A DNA stretch of 64,000 nt from Pontibacillus marinus BH030004 = DSM 16465 (GCF_000425225.1 NZ_AULJ01000034.1:1-64000); one strand, 5' to 3'; positions 34,112-43,526 are shown, counted from the stretch's first letter. The notes: generated by a model from the sequence alone, not told the origin. Numbers and translations are program-made.

Positions 34112-34155
34112 ACACAGAAAAGCCACTAGAAATTATGCTAGTGGCTTTTCTGTGT
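34112..34155. terminator. Bidirectional terminator between ykkD and a membrane-protein gene
   Basis: ACACAGAAAAGCCACTAG (34112-34129) and CTAGTGGCTTTTCTGTGT (34138-34155) pair perfectly over 18 bp; A/T-rich base of the stem serves both strands. Confidence 0.9.
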
Positions 34156-34738
34156 TTATAGGTTCTTCTTCCGGTGAAGTTGGTGGGGTATCTTCTAATT
34201 TTATATACTTCCGTAGTAGCACAAGAAACATAATGTCTAAAATGATATAAAAAACCACAGCTGCTACTGTAAGAGCTACGAACACTTCACTGGAAAGATT
34301 GATAAAAAATGAATCAAAAATGAGTAGGGCAAGGTTAGACCACATGTACACCTTGAAAAATTTCCAAGTGTAGGTTTCTAGTTCTTCATCTTGATAGTCT
34401 TGAACAATCTTCAACATAAGCTGGAAGATGAAAAATATAAGAACCAAATTAGCGATCATCATGATTTGACTATAAAACCACCACATTGTAAATGGTGCCT
34501 CCATAGGGTTCATTGAACCACTTTCATTAATAAAGACGGTTGGAATCGAAATCACACCAAGTATAGCAGCCATTACTTGAGCTTTGTTTCCGATTGGGTA
34601 TTTCTCCACTATTGATTGAATACCAAGAAATATTAACAAGTAGCCAATTGGATCGGGCAGGATATCAATAAATTGTATATGGATTTCTAATAAAGTCATT
34701 AAATATCCCCAAAAAATCTTCGAAAATGCACTTCTCAC
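34133..34738 (-). CDS. Integral membrane protein of unknown function
   Basis: 201 residues with six hydrophobic segments and a Pro/Glu-rich hydrophilic C-terminal tail (TPPTSPEEEPINTEKP). GTG start after AAAGGAGGAAC. I see no enzyme or transporter motif; DPIGYLLIFLGIQSIVEK near residue 30 has the look of a two-helix hairpin. Its stop codon overlaps the shared terminator. No functional context from neighbours. Confidence 0.75.
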   Translation of the reverse strand: MRSAFSKIFWGYLMTLLEIHIQFIDILPDPIGYLLIFLGIQSIVEKYPIGNKAQVMAAILGVISIPTVFINESGSMNPMEAPFTMWWFYSQIMMIANLVLIFFIFQLMLKIVQDYQDEELETYTWKFFKVYMWSNLALLIFDSFFINLSSEVFVALTVAAVVFYIILDIMFLVLLRKYIKLEDTPPTSPEEEPINTEKPLA

Positions 34739-34939
34739 TATTTTGTTCCTCCTTTTTAATTACTAATTTACATTATCCAAGCATCTGCAATGAATTGTGC
34801 TATTAATAATACGGAGAAGTAGCCTAAACGTTTCAGTCCAAAGATATAGAAATTGTAAGGATAAGGTGGATGTATGAGGAGGTAAGATTGTGATATTTTG
34901 GTAAAGGCTTTGCTAGGAGACCATTGTGCAAGCATAAGT

Positions 34940-35203
34940 CTAGTTTCTTCTCTTCTTCTCTTGTACTTTACCATAAACAGATTTTGAGTTTTTATAAAGG
35001 CCTGATGAGGAAAGACCAATGATAAGGCCAGCCAAAACTTGATAACGAAGAGTAACATCAACATAAATAAAAGCAAACAAGACACCGAGAATCAGGGCTA
35101 GAATAGGCTCATATTTTTCTGGTAAACCGAAGCGGTTTGTTAGTGCTGTGAGACCAGTAACGACAGCGATAAGTACAGTTAAGTCACTAAAAGGGTGGTT
35201 CAT
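34940..35203 (-). CDS. Holin-like small membrane protein
   Basis: 87 residues: a first amphipathic helix (LTVLIAVVTGLTALTNRFGLPEKY), a helix pair (EPILALILGVLFAFIYVDVTLRYQVLAGLIIGLSSSGLY) and a strongly basic tail KVQEKKRRN. This topology and the LPEKY...ILALILGV pattern match phage-type holins of the A118-like group. No endolysin or other phage gene is near, so it is either a domesticated holin or a lookalike. Start ATG follows AAGGAGG. Confidence 0.6.
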   Translation of the reverse strand: MNHPFSDLTVLIAVVTGLTALTNRFGLPEKYEPILALILGVLFAFIYVDVTLRYQVLAGLIIGLSSSGLYKNSKSVYGKVQEKKRRN

Positions 35204-35347
35204 AAAACTCAGCCTCCTTATAGACAGTATATCGTCTTTATCGAATAGAAATGGATAGGTCTAAGGAGTCAAAATACATCATAAAGATGGTGGAAGGACC
35301 TCATATCGCTATATAATGAAAGCATTCAATGGAAAGTAGGAGAAGCT

Positions 35348-36157
35348 ATGGAAAACATGATTATCACAATATTACTTATCCTTACTGCCTTGTTATTATG
35401 GGAATTATTTTTTATTTTCCCAACGAGGTGGTTAAAGGTAGAGCGTATTTATTGGGATACGAAGACCCGTAAAAAAATACTGCAAATTAGTGACATTCAC
35501 ATTCGTCATCTCCGTGTTTCGCATGAGAAAATTCAATCAATCTTAGAAGAGGAGACTCCTGATTATGTTTTTTTGACAGGGGATTTTATTGATAAACATG
35601 AACGAGAGTTTGATTCTCTCAAATCTCTTTTACAGATGATTCAAAAGACTGGTATTGAAATGTACGGTGTTCTAGGTAATCATGATCGATATATTGATGA
35701 AGATAAAGTAGAAGAGTTGGAGAAGTTACTTCATGAATGCGGTGTGAATCTATTGAAAAATGATTACGTAGAAAAGAATGACGTTTTCATAGTTGGGATC
35801 GACGATTGTTGTAAGGGGCATTGTGACATAAATAAAAGCTTTGATTTTCATAACCCTGAGAATAAGGAAATACTAGTTCTAACGCATGATCCTGATGCTG
35901 TATTAGAGATCGATCAACCATTTTCGTTTTTTGTATCCGGTCACCTTCATGGAAAGCAAGTAAATGTTCCGTTCTTTTTCAAAATAAAAGATATGGGTAA
36001 GGTTGCTCAGCAAGGCATGTATCAGGGAAAGCATCAGCATGATAGAGGACCAATCTATATCTCAAAAGGCATAAGTCAGACGGCACTAAATATTCGTTTT
36101 TGGGTAAGAAGTGAGGTAACCGTCCATCACTTGGCACCAAGAGCAGAAAATAAATAA
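35348..36157 (+). CDS. Membrane-anchored metallophosphoesterase
   Basis: 269 residues: N-terminal membrane helix (ITILLILTALLLWELFFIF) and a calcineurin-like phosphoesterase domain with DIHIRHL, LTGDFID, LGNHDRY, LTHDPDAV and SGHLHGKQ, the five metal-binding motifs in order. Resembles the YkuE/YkoQ group that acts on lipid or wall-linked phosphoesters outside the cell; substrate is inferred only broadly. Start ATG after AGTAGGAGAAG. Its end is convergent with the DUF2935 gene. Confidence 0.85.
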   Translation: MENMIITILLILTALLLWELFFIFPTRWLKVERIYWDTKTRKKILQISDIHIRHLRVSHEKIQSILEEETPDYVFLTGDFIDKHEREFDSLKSLLQMIQKTGIEMYGVLGNHDRYIDEDKVEELEKLLHECGVNLLKNDYVEKNDVFIVGIDDCCKGHCDINKSFDFHNPENKEILVLTHDPDAVLEIDQPFSFFVSGHLHGKQVNVPFFFKIKDMGKVAQQGMYQGKHQHDRGPIYISKGISQTALNIRFWVRSEVTVHHLAPRAENK

Positions 36158-36160
36158 AAG

Positions 36161-36214
36161 AACTGGCTGAGTTCTAGTCATGATTTTGACTATGGAACTC
36201 AGCCAGTTTTTGTA
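36161..36214. terminator. Bidirectional terminator overlapping the DUF2935 gene end
   Basis: AACTGGCTGAGTTC (36161-36174) pairs with GAACTCAGCCAGTT (36195-36208), enclosing TAGTCA/TGACTA; followed by TTTTGT. Confidence 0.88.
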
Positions 36215-36938
36215 CGTAATATTGTTCTTCACGAGCCATATGGTCTGCCATCAGTTTTGAGAAGTTATTTAATATATTGGGTGATAGATTCATATCATGA
36301 ACTTCATTTAAGAAGGTATGGAACAATTTCCGTTCAAGGTCTACATGAGTATTGAATTTATCTAGAATGGGGAACGATTGAAGATTTGTTTTAATGTATC
36401 CAGTTAATTCTACGGCTTTTGCATAAAAATGATCAAAATGCTTTTGGAAATCCTGTGATTTTCGTTTCAAGTGATGATCACCTAGTTCTTCTTGGAGTGC
36501 CCCTGCGTGTACTGAAGCATCTGTAAGCCATAGCATATGGTGGTGCAATTCATGAAAAACAGGAGGCTTTTCACCTTTGCCAAGATAACCGATTACAAGT
36601 AAATACTCTTCGAGTTCAGTGACCATATGATGTAGAAATGATGTTGATAAATCGATAGCAATTTCATCATTTATGGATTGTTCAATAAGGGAGAGTTTCA
36701 AACGACGAAAATTACGTACATCCTCTCCAACCTCTTTTGTAAATGTAGGTATATCTTCAATATATTGCTCACATATGGTTTGGAGATAGGTATCAAATGT
36801 ATGTATGAAATTCTCTGCGTGAGCAACTAGTTTATATTCTTTTGACGAGAGTGCATGATGAATAAAATTGGCGTGATCTCTAAGGACCTGTAGCCAAAAA
36901 CTATGTTCATACAAGGCAGCATCCTTATAGGACTTCAT
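36174..36938 (-). CDS. DUF2935-family helical protein
   Basis: 254 residues, nearly all helical, consisting of two hemerythrin-like repeats: EHSFWLQVLRDHANFIHHAL near the N terminus, then EIDLSTSFLHHMVTELEEYL-like, ERKLFHTFLNEVHDMNLSPNILNNFSKLMADHMAREEQYY near the C terminus, with regularly placed His and Glu that could bind a di-iron centre. Function is unknown; members are common in spore-forming Bacillales and Clostridia. The ATG at 36938 is 7 bases after AGGAGGG; the 20 codons further upstream have no ribosome binding site. Confidence 0.82.
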   Translation of the reverse strand: MKSYKDAALYEHSFWLQVLRDHANFIHHALSSKEYKLVAHAENFIHTFDTYLQTICEQYIEDIPTFTKEVGEDVRNFRRLKLSLIEQSINDEIAIDLSTSFLHHMVTELEEYLLVIGYLGKGEKPPVFHELHHHMLWLTDASVHAGALQEELGDHHLKRKSQDFQKHFDHFYAKAVELTGYIKTNLQSFPILDKFNTHVDLERKLFHTFLNEVHDMNLSPNILNNFSKLMADHMAREEQYYVQKLAEFHSQNHD

Positions 36939-37080
36939 CTCAGTGACCCTCCTAGACATGACTTCTTCTTCATCATATGCGGAGGAAACGGGACGCATGT
37001 GCTTTTTCTTAAAAATTCCATACTTCTACACAACTTTTCCTTTACTTGGAGGGTAATGGAATTTTTATCTGAACAAAAAA

Positions 37081-37103
37081 ATTACGCCCAATTTTGAGCG
37101 TAA
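37081..37103 (-). terminator. Terminator of sunset-domain gene
   Basis: TTACGC and GCGTAA arms around CCAATTTTGA, A-rich on the plus side so T-rich when read on the minus strand. Confidence 0.65.
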
Positions 37104-37118
37104 CTAGGTGAATGTGAA

Positions 37119-37427
37119 TTAACGTTGTGACTTCCGATAGCCGGCTTGTTGGGCTTCTTCTTCAGTTTGGAAAAAGACTTGACCTTTAACGCGATTATAG
37201 AACTGGCCGCCTGGAATATGATAGATAAGCTCGCCTCTGCCATTACGATTTCCTTTGATTTGAGGTGTAGATGGCTGTTGAGTTGGGGCGAGTTCTTGTG
37301 TTGCTGGAACAGCTGGGCTTTTACTTGTGTCCGGTTTACGGGTGGAGGCACTTGAATAGACCATTCCCATCAAAAACCCACTCGCGATCAGACCGGCATA
37401 TGTAAGAAGCTTTACAATGATCCTCAT
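37119..37427 (-). CDS. Membrane-anchored sunset-domain protein
   Basis: 102 residues: an N-terminal anchor helix (IVKLLTYAGLIASGFLMGMVYSSA), a Pro/Gln/Ser-rich linker and a C-terminal domain ending ELIYHIPGGQFYNRVKGQ...EEAQQAGYRKSQR. The IYH-P-G-x-FY and EAEAAGYR-K-S pattern is that of the sunset domain, found at the ends of secreted nucleases. Here it stands without a catalytic domain. Start ATG after GGGAGGGG. Confidence 0.85.
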   Translation of the reverse strand: MRIIVKLLTYAGLIASGFLMGMVYSSASTRKPDTSKSPAVPATQELAPTQQPSTPQIKGNRNGRGELIYHIPGGQFYNRVKGQVFFQTEEEAQQAGYRKSQR

Positions 37428-37577
37428 GTTTTCCCCTCCCTAACGTTAGCCTATTCCCTATCAAATAGGATGTGAAACTATGACCGAATTTTGTAACCTC
37501 AGTATATACCTAATCGTCTTATAAATGAATGAGAAAAAAGGGTGAAATCTCTGAGTTTAATACAAGAAGATTGAAAA

Positions 37578-37627
37578 AACGAACCGAAAGAACTAGTCAT
37601 TCATAAGGATTCGGGTTGTTTTTTTGC
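37578..37627 (+). terminator. Weak terminator-like hairpin
   Basis: AACGAACCGAA and TTCGGGTTGTT frame a 20-base loop, followed by a run of T and then the second 135-bp repeat. Confidence 0.45.
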
Positions 37628-37635
37628 TCTTTTTG

Positions 37636-37770
37636 TTACACTTTAAGATAGTATAAAATTTTAGCAATGGAGCAATTCGACGTAGTGAAAATTTTGAAAG
37701 TATGAAGTATAAGCTAAGGCTAAGCCTCTGTCTGCGCCTTAAAAGGCTTGCCAATCGGCAAGTTTTCTTT
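37636..37770. repeat. 135-bp intergenic repeat, copy 2
   Basis: Gap-free copy of 19457-19591 (127 of 135 bases identical). The first stem is broken here: CATTGCTAAAA has become CGTAGTGAAAA, whereas the 3' part (AAGGCTAAGCCTCTG to TTTTCTTT) is nearly unchanged. It ends 11 bases before the ribosome binding site of the next lipoprotein gene, so its 3' hairpin would be in that gene's leader. Confidence 0.85.
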
Positions 37771-37788
37771 AAAAGAAGGAGGGTCTAT

Positions 37789-38208
37789 ATGCGGAAAGGT
37801 ATTACCTTATTTAACCTATCGTTCGTGTTATTGCTCGTAGCTTGTAACAGTAGCGATGGGCCAGCAGAAAAGCTCTATTTTGTTCAATTAGATGAATTTG
37901 GAAACTCACAAGAGCTTTCTATTTCAAATGATCAGTATATATCTGATGTTGAGTCGATATTGGAACAGGCAGACTGGGAAGGGGTAGATAAAGTTCATAA
38001 GACAACGCTCTATTCCTTTTACTTTAAGAGAAATGGTTCCTATGGTCCGAGTCATATCGTTTGGCGAGACCCTGAGGACCATAAAATAAAATTGTATAGT
38101 GAAAAGAAACGGGCTTTTACAGTATTAAATGCGGAGGAAAATAAGACCTTACAAAAATTAAAGCGTATTGGAGAAGACAACTATCTAGCTGAGCAATTAG
38201 ATGAATAA
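37789..38208 (+). CDS. Lipoprotein of unknown function
   Basis: 139 residues with a lipoprotein signal MRKGITLFNLSFVLLLVAC (Cys19 lipidated). The mature part is small and mixed, with YFVQLDEFGNSQELSISNDQYISDVESILEQADWE and FYFKRNGSYGPSHIVWRDPEDHKIKLYSEKKR; I recognise no domain. The ATG at 37789 is 7 bases after AAGGAGGG; upstream codons in frame lie in the 135-bp repeat. Convergent with the glycosylase gene. Confidence 0.75.
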   Translation: MRKGITLFNLSFVLLLVACNSSDGPAEKLYFVQLDEFGNSQELSISNDQYISDVESILEQADWEGVDKVHKTTLYSFYFKRNGSYGPSHIVWRDPEDHKIKLYSEKKRAFTVLNAEENKTLQKLKRIGEDNYLAEQLDE

Positions 38209-38220
38209 ACCTGAGTGAGG

Positions 38221-38862
38221 TTAGTCCTCCTCACCCAGAATTTTACTTAGTGCATCTAAATCGTTATAAATTTCCTGCAGTAAACCGCCATTATAAAAGA
38301 TAGCAGCGGGGTGGTAGAGCGGAAATACTTTGTAGACTTTATCAGACCATACATAGTGCTTATCATCTAGATCTTGTAATTCTAAAATGGGGCTTTTAAT
38401 AAGCCTCCCATGTGACTCTGATATTTTGTAGGCTTTCCCTAATAAGCGTTTTAGAGCAATGTTTCCTAACGTAACAATAATCTCAGGGTCCATTTCTTGA
38501 ACTTGATAATCCAGAAGCGGAGCATGCGCTAATATTTCTTTTTGATTAGGAGCGCGATTCGGTGTTTTAGTCATTTTGTTTCCCTCTTTGTCCGCTGTTT
38601 CTACAATCTTATACGGGCGGCTACGAACCACACTCGTAATATATATTTCTTCTCGAGTTAGGCCAATATATTCCATGGATTCGGTTAGTTTATCCCCAGC
38701 TCGTCCAATGAATGGTTCACCTTGCAAGACTTCATTTCGTCCAGGAGCTTCACCAATTAGCATGATTTTAGGGTTTTGGGGACCTTTCCCTGGTACGAAT
38801 CCCTCTGTTTGATAGGGTTCTATGCGTTCAAGCCCAAGTTTTTTTAAATGTTCAGGAAACAT
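38221..38862 (-). CDS. Uracil-DNA glycosylase family 4-like protein without cysteines
   Basis: 213 residues in the UDG superfamily: GEAPGRNEVLQGEPFIGRAG (motif A, about residue 37), IYITSVVRSRP, VTLGNIALKRLLG, and YHPAAIFYNG (motif with His-Pro, about 190). These fit family 4 enzymes that remove uracil from DNA. Family 4 proteins normally bind a 4Fe-4S cluster through four Cys; this protein has no Cys at all, so it must lack the cluster. ATG at 38862 follows AAAGGAGG by 7 bases. Confidence 0.85.
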   Translation of the reverse strand: MFPEHLKKLGLERIEPYQTEGFVPGKGPQNPKIMLIGEAPGRNEVLQGEPFIGRAGDKLTESMEYIGLTREEIYITSVVRSRPYKIVETADKEGNKMTKTPNRAPNQKEILAHAPLLDYQVQEMDPEIIVTLGNIALKRLLGKAYKISESHGRLIKSPILELQDLDDKHYVWSDKVYKVFPLYHPAAIFYNGGLLQEIYNDLDALSKILGEED

Positions 38863-38982
38863 TATAAAGCCTCCTTTCACAAATATTTCCTAATTTTAAC
38901 ATGATCCTTCTTTATTCTTTCACAAAAATCCTCTATACTACTAATAATTAAACTCTTTTAAGTCGACATGAGGTGAACACAC

Positions 38983-39534
38983 ATGAAGGGAATTGCAGTG
39001 TTTTGTGGCTCACGTTTAGGGGCAACAGAAGCATATAAAGAAGGAGCGATTAAGCTTGGTAAAGTAATGGCTGACCAGGGAATTACGCTCATTTACGGAG
39101 GATCAAGTGTTGGACTTATGGGTGCTTTAGCAGATACTGTTTTAGAGAATGGTGGAGATGCTATTGGTGTTATCCCACAGACACTTGTTGAAAAAGAAGT
39201 CGCTCACCATAGCTTAACTGACTTACATATCGTGAACACGATGCATGAACGTAAAGCGAAAATGGCAGAACTAGCTGACGCATTTATAACCATGCCTGGT
39301 GGCGCTGGAACGATGGAGGAATTTTTTGAAGTGTACACCTGGGCTCAAATTGGTATTCATGATAAGCCGTTTGGACTCTACAATGTAAATCAGTATTATA
39401 CTCCACTTATCTCCTTATTCGATCATATGGTGAATCAGGAATTTTTAAGTCAGGAGAACCGAGATATGGTGATGATTGATAAAGATGCTGAAGCTTTATT
39501 ACAGAAGTTTAGTTCATTTAAAGATAAACACTAA
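38983..39534 (+). CDS. LOG-family nucleotide phosphoribohydrolase
   Basis: 183 residues of the TIGR00730 group. AVFCGSRLGA and YGGSSVGLMG at the N-terminal half and the signature MPGGAGTMEEFFEVYTWAQ (about residues 105-123) are complete. The family cleaves nucleoside monophosphates to base and ribose-5-phosphate; in bacteria it is better known by homology to cytokinin-activating LOG than by role. Start ATG after TGAGGTGAAC. Terminator overlaps the stop. Confidence 0.9.
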   Translation: MKGIAVFCGSRLGATEAYKEGAIKLGKVMADQGITLIYGGSSVGLMGALADTVLENGGDAIGVIPQTLVEKEVAHHSLTDLHIVNTMHERKAKMAELADAFITMPGGAGTMEEFFEVYTWAQIGIHDKPFGLYNVNQYYTPLISLFDHMVNQEFLSQENRDMVMIDKDAEALLQKFSSFKDKH

Positions 39535-39567
39535 GGAGAATGTTCAAATTAGGCATTCTCTTTTTTA
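39534..39567 (+). terminator. Terminator of LOG gene
   Basis: GAGAATG, loop, GCATTCTC and a T run. Confidence 0.8.
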
Positions 39568-39570
39568 ATT

Positions 39571-39780
39571 ATGTTAAAAAAAGACCTCATGTATAAAGAA
39601 AAAGCAAAAAAGTTTCTTGAACAATATGACAAAGTTTATCAGTATGTTGTTAATGTACCTTAATATAATAACTTCAAAACCAAACAAGAAGCGATCGATT
39701 ATTTAAAACAATACATGCTAAATGGAAAATTTACTTCTTGCACATCGGTCATACGCCCTGAATACAGTATAAGAGCATAG
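39571..39780 (+). pseudogene. Small gene remnant with one in-frame stop
   Basis: A 70-codon frame beginning MLKKDLMYKEKAKKFLEQYD is interrupted at codon 31 by TAA (39661-39663) and resumes YNNFKTKQEAIDYLKQYMLNGKF to a TAG at 39778-39780. Codon use and composition continue across the stop, as for a gene with a point mutation. No clear ribosome binding site lies before the ATG, which follows directly on a terminator, so it is probably dead. Family not recognised; the second half looks like a short helical domain. Confidence 0.55.
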
Positions 39781-39806
39781 TTTTCATAATAATTCGGAGG
39801 GGTTTT

Positions 39807-40238
39807 ATGGCTGTAGTTAAAGCTACAACTCAAGATAAAAAGTTGCTTGCCCGTTTAATGCGTGCAGAAGCGGAGAGTGATGGAAGATTAGGGATGCTTA
39901 TGGTGGGAAACACAGGGATTAATCGTGTTCGCGTACGTTGCTCGGACTTTGAAGATATCAATTCCATTCAAAGAATGGTCTATCAGCGACCTGGGGGTTT
40001 TGAAGCTACATTGAAAGGTTATTTTTATCAACGAGCTCGTGAGAAGGACTTACGGCTAGCTGAAAAAGCTATAGCTGGTAAAAGATACTTCCCTGCTTCC
40101 TACTCACTTTGGTTCTTTGCTCCAGAGGGTGATTGTCCCCCAACATGGTTTGGTCAAGACTTAGAAGGACGTTATAAAACACACTGCTTCTATAAACCAA
40201 CGTATGAAGAGTGTAAAGAAGTATTTACAACTTGGTAG
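39807..40238 (+). CDS. cwlJ: Spore cortex-lytic cell wall hydrolase CwlJ
   Basis: Spore-coat enzyme that degrades cortex peptidoglycan during germination, mainly with calcium-dipicolinate. 143 residues, the length of CwlJ, with no signal peptide, as expected. SleB/CwlJ hydrolase motifs: LLARLMRAEAESDGRLGMLMVGN (catalytic Glu near residue 21) and FEATLKGYFYQRARE. The gerQ partner usually next to it is not in this window. Start ATG after GGAGGGG; terminator follows. Confidence 0.93.
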   Translation: MAVVKATTQDKKLLARLMRAEAESDGRLGMLMVGNTGINRVRVRCSDFEDINSIQRMVYQRPGGFEATLKGYFYQRAREKDLRLAEKAIAGKRYFPASYSLWFFAPEGDCPPTWFGQDLEGRYKTHCFYKPTYEECKEVFTTW

Positions 40239-40241
40239 GAC

Positions 40242-40273
40242 AAAAAAGGAGCTTAACTTGTAAGCTCCTTTTT
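40242..40273. terminator. Terminator after cwlJ
   Basis: AAAAAAGGAGCTTA, loop ACTTG, TAAGCTCCTTTTT; convergent with ileS, useful in both directions. Confidence 0.88.
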
Positions 40274-40293
40274 CATGCCTTTATGAGACAGCC

Positions 40294-43200
40294 TTATGAT
40301 TCTATATGCAAGCCAACTTTTTCATCCTCAAGCTCTACATACTTCATGTCTTCTTTTTGATCAAAGTTCATTTCTTTTACAAGTAGGTTGTTCTGTAACA
40401 GCTCTTGGAACAGCTTGATCACTTCTTTCATTGTTTCACTACCGTCGAAAGTAAGATTTACACGTTGCTCAACTGATAAATTCAGCTCTTTACGGTATTG
40501 TTGTACCGCACGGATAAGCTCACGTGCTAGCCCTTCTTTACGCAGATCTTCTGTTATTTCAGTGTTTAAGAAGACCATGTACGTTTGATTGGATGCCATT
40601 TCCATACCTTGTTGTGTCGTCTGATTCACAATAAGATCCTCTTGCTCGATACGAACCGTTTCCCCAGAAGGCGCTTCTGTTTCGAAATAGCCTTGATCAA
40701 CGACCAGCTTCGCATCATTAGCAGATAAGCCTTTTAGCGCTTTTTGAACAACGCCAACGAGTTTACCAAGCTTTGGTCCGGCAGTTGGGAAGTTCAATTT
40801 GATTTCGTATTGAACAGCAGCTCCAGCGCTCTCCGTTAATTGAACATCTTTTACATTGATCTCATCTTCAATAATATAAGAGTACTGCTCTAACGCTGCG
40901 TTATCCTCTTTTGACCCAACAACTGTAAGCTCAGCAAGTGGTTGCTTTGTTTTAATGTTTGTCGCGTTACGGCTGTGACGTGCGAGCTCAACAACTTGGA
41001 GTACTCGATCCATATCTTCCTCCAGAGCATCATCTTTTTCAGATACATCTGATTGGGGAAAATCAGCTAAGTGTACACTTTCTCCTGTTAAGTTCATATG
41101 AATGTCATCAGCTATAAATGGTGTATATGGAGCAAGTAACTGACTCGTACGGGTTAATACTTTGTGTAGCGTATGGTAAGCAGCAAGCTTATCGTCATTC
41201 ATACCTTCGCTCCAGAAACGATCACGGGAACGACGGATGTACCAGTTACTTACTTGTTCAACAAAATCAGATAGCTCACGAGCACCTGCTGTGAAATCAT
41301 AGTCATCTAAGTGCTTCGTTACATTTTCTGTAATTGTTTGTAGACGTGATAGAACCCACTTATCAAGCAAGGAACGTTCTCCTTGTTCATGGTTAGTTGG
41401 ATCGAAGCTATCGATATTTGCATAGAGCGTATAGAAAGAATGCACGTTATTTAGTGTATCAATCAGCTTTGATTTTGCCTGACTTACAATGTTTGCAGAG
41501 AAACGCTTGTTATTCCATGGGGCACTGTCTGCTAGTAATGCCCAACGTAATGCATCTGCTCCGTAATTTTCAACGAGTTCCATCGGTGCAATAACATTTC
41601 CTTTACTCTTCGACATTTTACGGCCGTTTTCATCTAAAATATGACCTAGAGAAAGAACACGCTTATATGGTGCTTTCCCAGTGAAGAGAGATGAAACAGC
41701 TAATAAACTGTAGAACCAACCACGCGTTTGGTCAACACCTTCTGCAATGACATCTGCTGGGAACTGCTTTTCAAATAGTTCTTTGTTTTCGAATGGATAG
41801 TGGTATTGGGCGAAAGGCATGGAACCACTGTCGAACCAAACGTCGATCACTTCTTTTGTACGTTCCATGTCACCAGAACATGAAGGACATTCAAGGGTTA
41901 CATCATCTACATATGGCTTGTGGAGTTCAATGTCTTCTTCCACATGCCCTTTTGCTTGATCACGCATATCCTGTACACTCTTCGGGGCATACTGGTGGTC
42001 ACAGCTATTACATACCCAAACGTTTAATGGTGTGCCCCAGTAACGGTTACGTCCAAGGTTCCAGTCGACCATATTTTCGAGAAACTTCCCAAAGCGGCCG
42101 TCACGCATGTGATCTGGATGCCAATTCACAGATTGGTTATTTGCCATGATCGTATCTTTTATATCTGTTGTTTTAATAAACCAGCCTTCCATTGCGTAGT
42201 AGATTAATGGAGAGTCACAACGCCAACAGTGCGGGTAGCTGTGTTCATATTTTTCTTTAGAGAATAGAAGGTCCTGGTCAGCTAGCATTTTGATGATGCT
42301 TACATCACAGTCCTTTGCAAACTCTCCTGCTAGTGGTTTGATTTCTTCTGTGTAGCAGCCAGCCTGGTCAACTACATTCACGAAATCTAATCCGCTTTCT
42401 TTAATAGCATTGTAGTCATCTTCACCATGTGCAGGAGCAAGGTGAACCACACCTGTTCCGCTATCATCAGTTACGAAGCTAGCCGAGATGACCTCATGAC
42501 CACGATCTAGATTTAAGAAATCAAATGGTGGCTGGTAGGATAGCCCAACAAATTCGCTACCTTTATGTTCGCTAACTACTTTGAATTCGTCACCCAATAC
42601 ATCCTCAGCTAAGTTTTTTGCAACGATATATACATCATCGCCTTGTTGCGCTTTTACATAATCAAGGTCTTCATGAATTGCTAAAGCAACGTTTGCAGGG
42701 AGTGTCCAAGGTGTTGTTGTCCAACCTAGGAAGAATTCATTTTCTTTTCCTTCTACTTTAAACTTTGCTGTAACAGAAAGGTCTTTCACGTCTTTATAAC
42801 CTTGTGCAACTTCATGTGAGCTTAGGGAAGTCTGACAGCTCGGGCAGTATGGGGCAACACGGTGACCGCGATCAAGCAATCCTTTTTCATGGATCGTTGA
42901 AAGGATGTACCATACACTTTCGATGTAGTTATTTTGCAGGGTTACATACGGATCATCCATGTCGACCCAGTACCCAATAGCTTCGGTAAATGTGCGCCAC
43001 TGACGTTCATAGTCGAATACGCTCTTTTTACACTCTTCAATAAATTTTTCTACACCATATTCTTCAATCTCATGTTTTCCAGAGATGCCGATTTTCTTTT
43101 CTACACCAAGTTCTACGGGAAGACCATGTGTATCCCAACCAGCTTTACGAATCACCTGGTAACCACGCATCGTTTTGTAGCGTGCGACGAAATCTTTAAT

Positions 43201-43386
43201 AACACGCCCTAAAACGTGGCCGGCATGGGGTAAACCATTTGCAGTTGGAGGCCCTTCATAAAAGACGAAGGTTTCCTTTCCTTCACGATTTGTTACAGAT
43301 CGTTTGAATGTATCTTGCATTTGCCATTGCTCTTTGACACGATTCTCACGCTGAAGTGCGTTCTCATTCACATCAACTTTTTTCAT
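40294..43386 (-). CDS. ileS: Isoleucyl-tRNA synthetase, type 2 (eukaryal-like)
   Basis: Charges tRNA-Ile. The 1030-residue length and sequence ([18 protein letters not shown] near residues 41-57, then [29 protein letters not shown]) mark the eukaryal-like IleS2 form rather than the roughly 920-residue form of Bacillus subtilis. The HIGH-type motif is HAGH (54-57) and KMSKSKGN is present in the second half, so catalysis should be normal. IleS2 enzymes bind mupirocin poorly. A Cys-rich zinc site CPSCQTS and [15 protein letters not shown] are in the editing and C-terminal halves. Start ATG at 43386; an upstream GTG overlaps the AGGAG box. A T-box leader controls it. Confidence 0.95.
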   Translation of the reverse strand: MKKVDVNENALQRENRVKEQWQMQDTFKRSVTNREGKETFVFYEGPPTANGLPHAGHVLGRVIKDFVARYKTMRGYQVIRKAGWDTHGLPVELGVEKKIGISGKHEIEEYGVEKFIEECKKSVFDYERQWRTFTEAIGYWVDMDDPYVTLQNNYIESVWYILSTIHEKGLLDRGHRVAPYCPSCQTSLSSHEVAQGYKDVKDLSVTAKFKVEGKENEFFLGWTTTPWTLPANVALAIHEDLDYVKAQQGDDVYIVAKNLAEDVLGDEFKVVSEHKGSEFVGLSYQPPFDFLNLDRGHEVISASFVTDDSGTGVVHLAPAHGEDDYNAIKESGLDFVNVVDQAGCYTEEIKPLAGEFAKDCDVSIIKMLADQDLLFSKEKYEHSYPHCWRCDSPLIYYAMEGWFIKTTDIKDTIMANNQSVNWHPDHMRDGRFGKFLENMVDWNLGRNRYWGTPLNVWVCNSCDHQYAPKSVQDMRDQAKGHVEEDIELHKPYVDDVTLECPSCSGDMERTKEVIDVWFDSGSMPFAQYHYPFENKELFEKQFPADVIAEGVDQTRGWFYSLLAVSSLFTGKAPYKRVLSLGHILDENGRKMSKSKGNVIAPMELVENYGADALRWALLADSAPWNNKRFSANIVSQAKSKLIDTLNNVHSFYTLYANIDSFDPTNHEQGERSLLDKWVLSRLQTITENVTKHLDDYDFTAGARELSDFVEQVSNWYIRRSRDRFWSEGMNDDKLAAYHTLHKVLTRTSQLLAPYTPFIADDIHMNLTGESVHLADFPQSDVSEKDDALEEDMDRVLQVVELARHSRNATNIKTKQPLAELTVVGSKEDNAALEQYSYIIEDEINVKDVQLTESAGAAVQYEIKLNFPTAGPKLGKLVGVVQKALKGLSANDAKLVVDQGYFETEAPSGETVRIEQEDLIVNQTTQQGMEMASNQTYMVFLNTEITEDLRKEGLARELIRAVQQYRKELNLSVEQRVNLTFDGSETMKEVIKLFQELLQNNLLVKEMNFDQKEDMKYVELEDEKVGLHIES

Positions 43387-43526
43387 GTTACTCACTCCTG
43401 TTTGGTTTTAAAAAAGAATTTTCCTTTTTCCTGAATTAGAGGGACTCAATCCGGAACCATGAAGCTTCTATCCAGAACTAGAGCACTCAATAAAGCACTA
43501 ACTTTACAAAACCCCCGTAAAATACA

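Noticed and set aside
34768-35085. 105-residue minus-strand frame overlapping the holin-like gene
   Set aside because: It begins inside the holin frame without a binding site; the hydrophobic part is mostly an out-of-frame reading of the same segment.
34940-35203. Prophage
   Set aside because: One holin-like gene only; no integrase, lysin, capsid or tail genes in the window.
40294-43386. Mupirocin hyper-resistance motif (swapped HxGH) in IleRS2
   Set aside because: The motif reads HAGH, the normal order, so hyper-resistance is not indicated.
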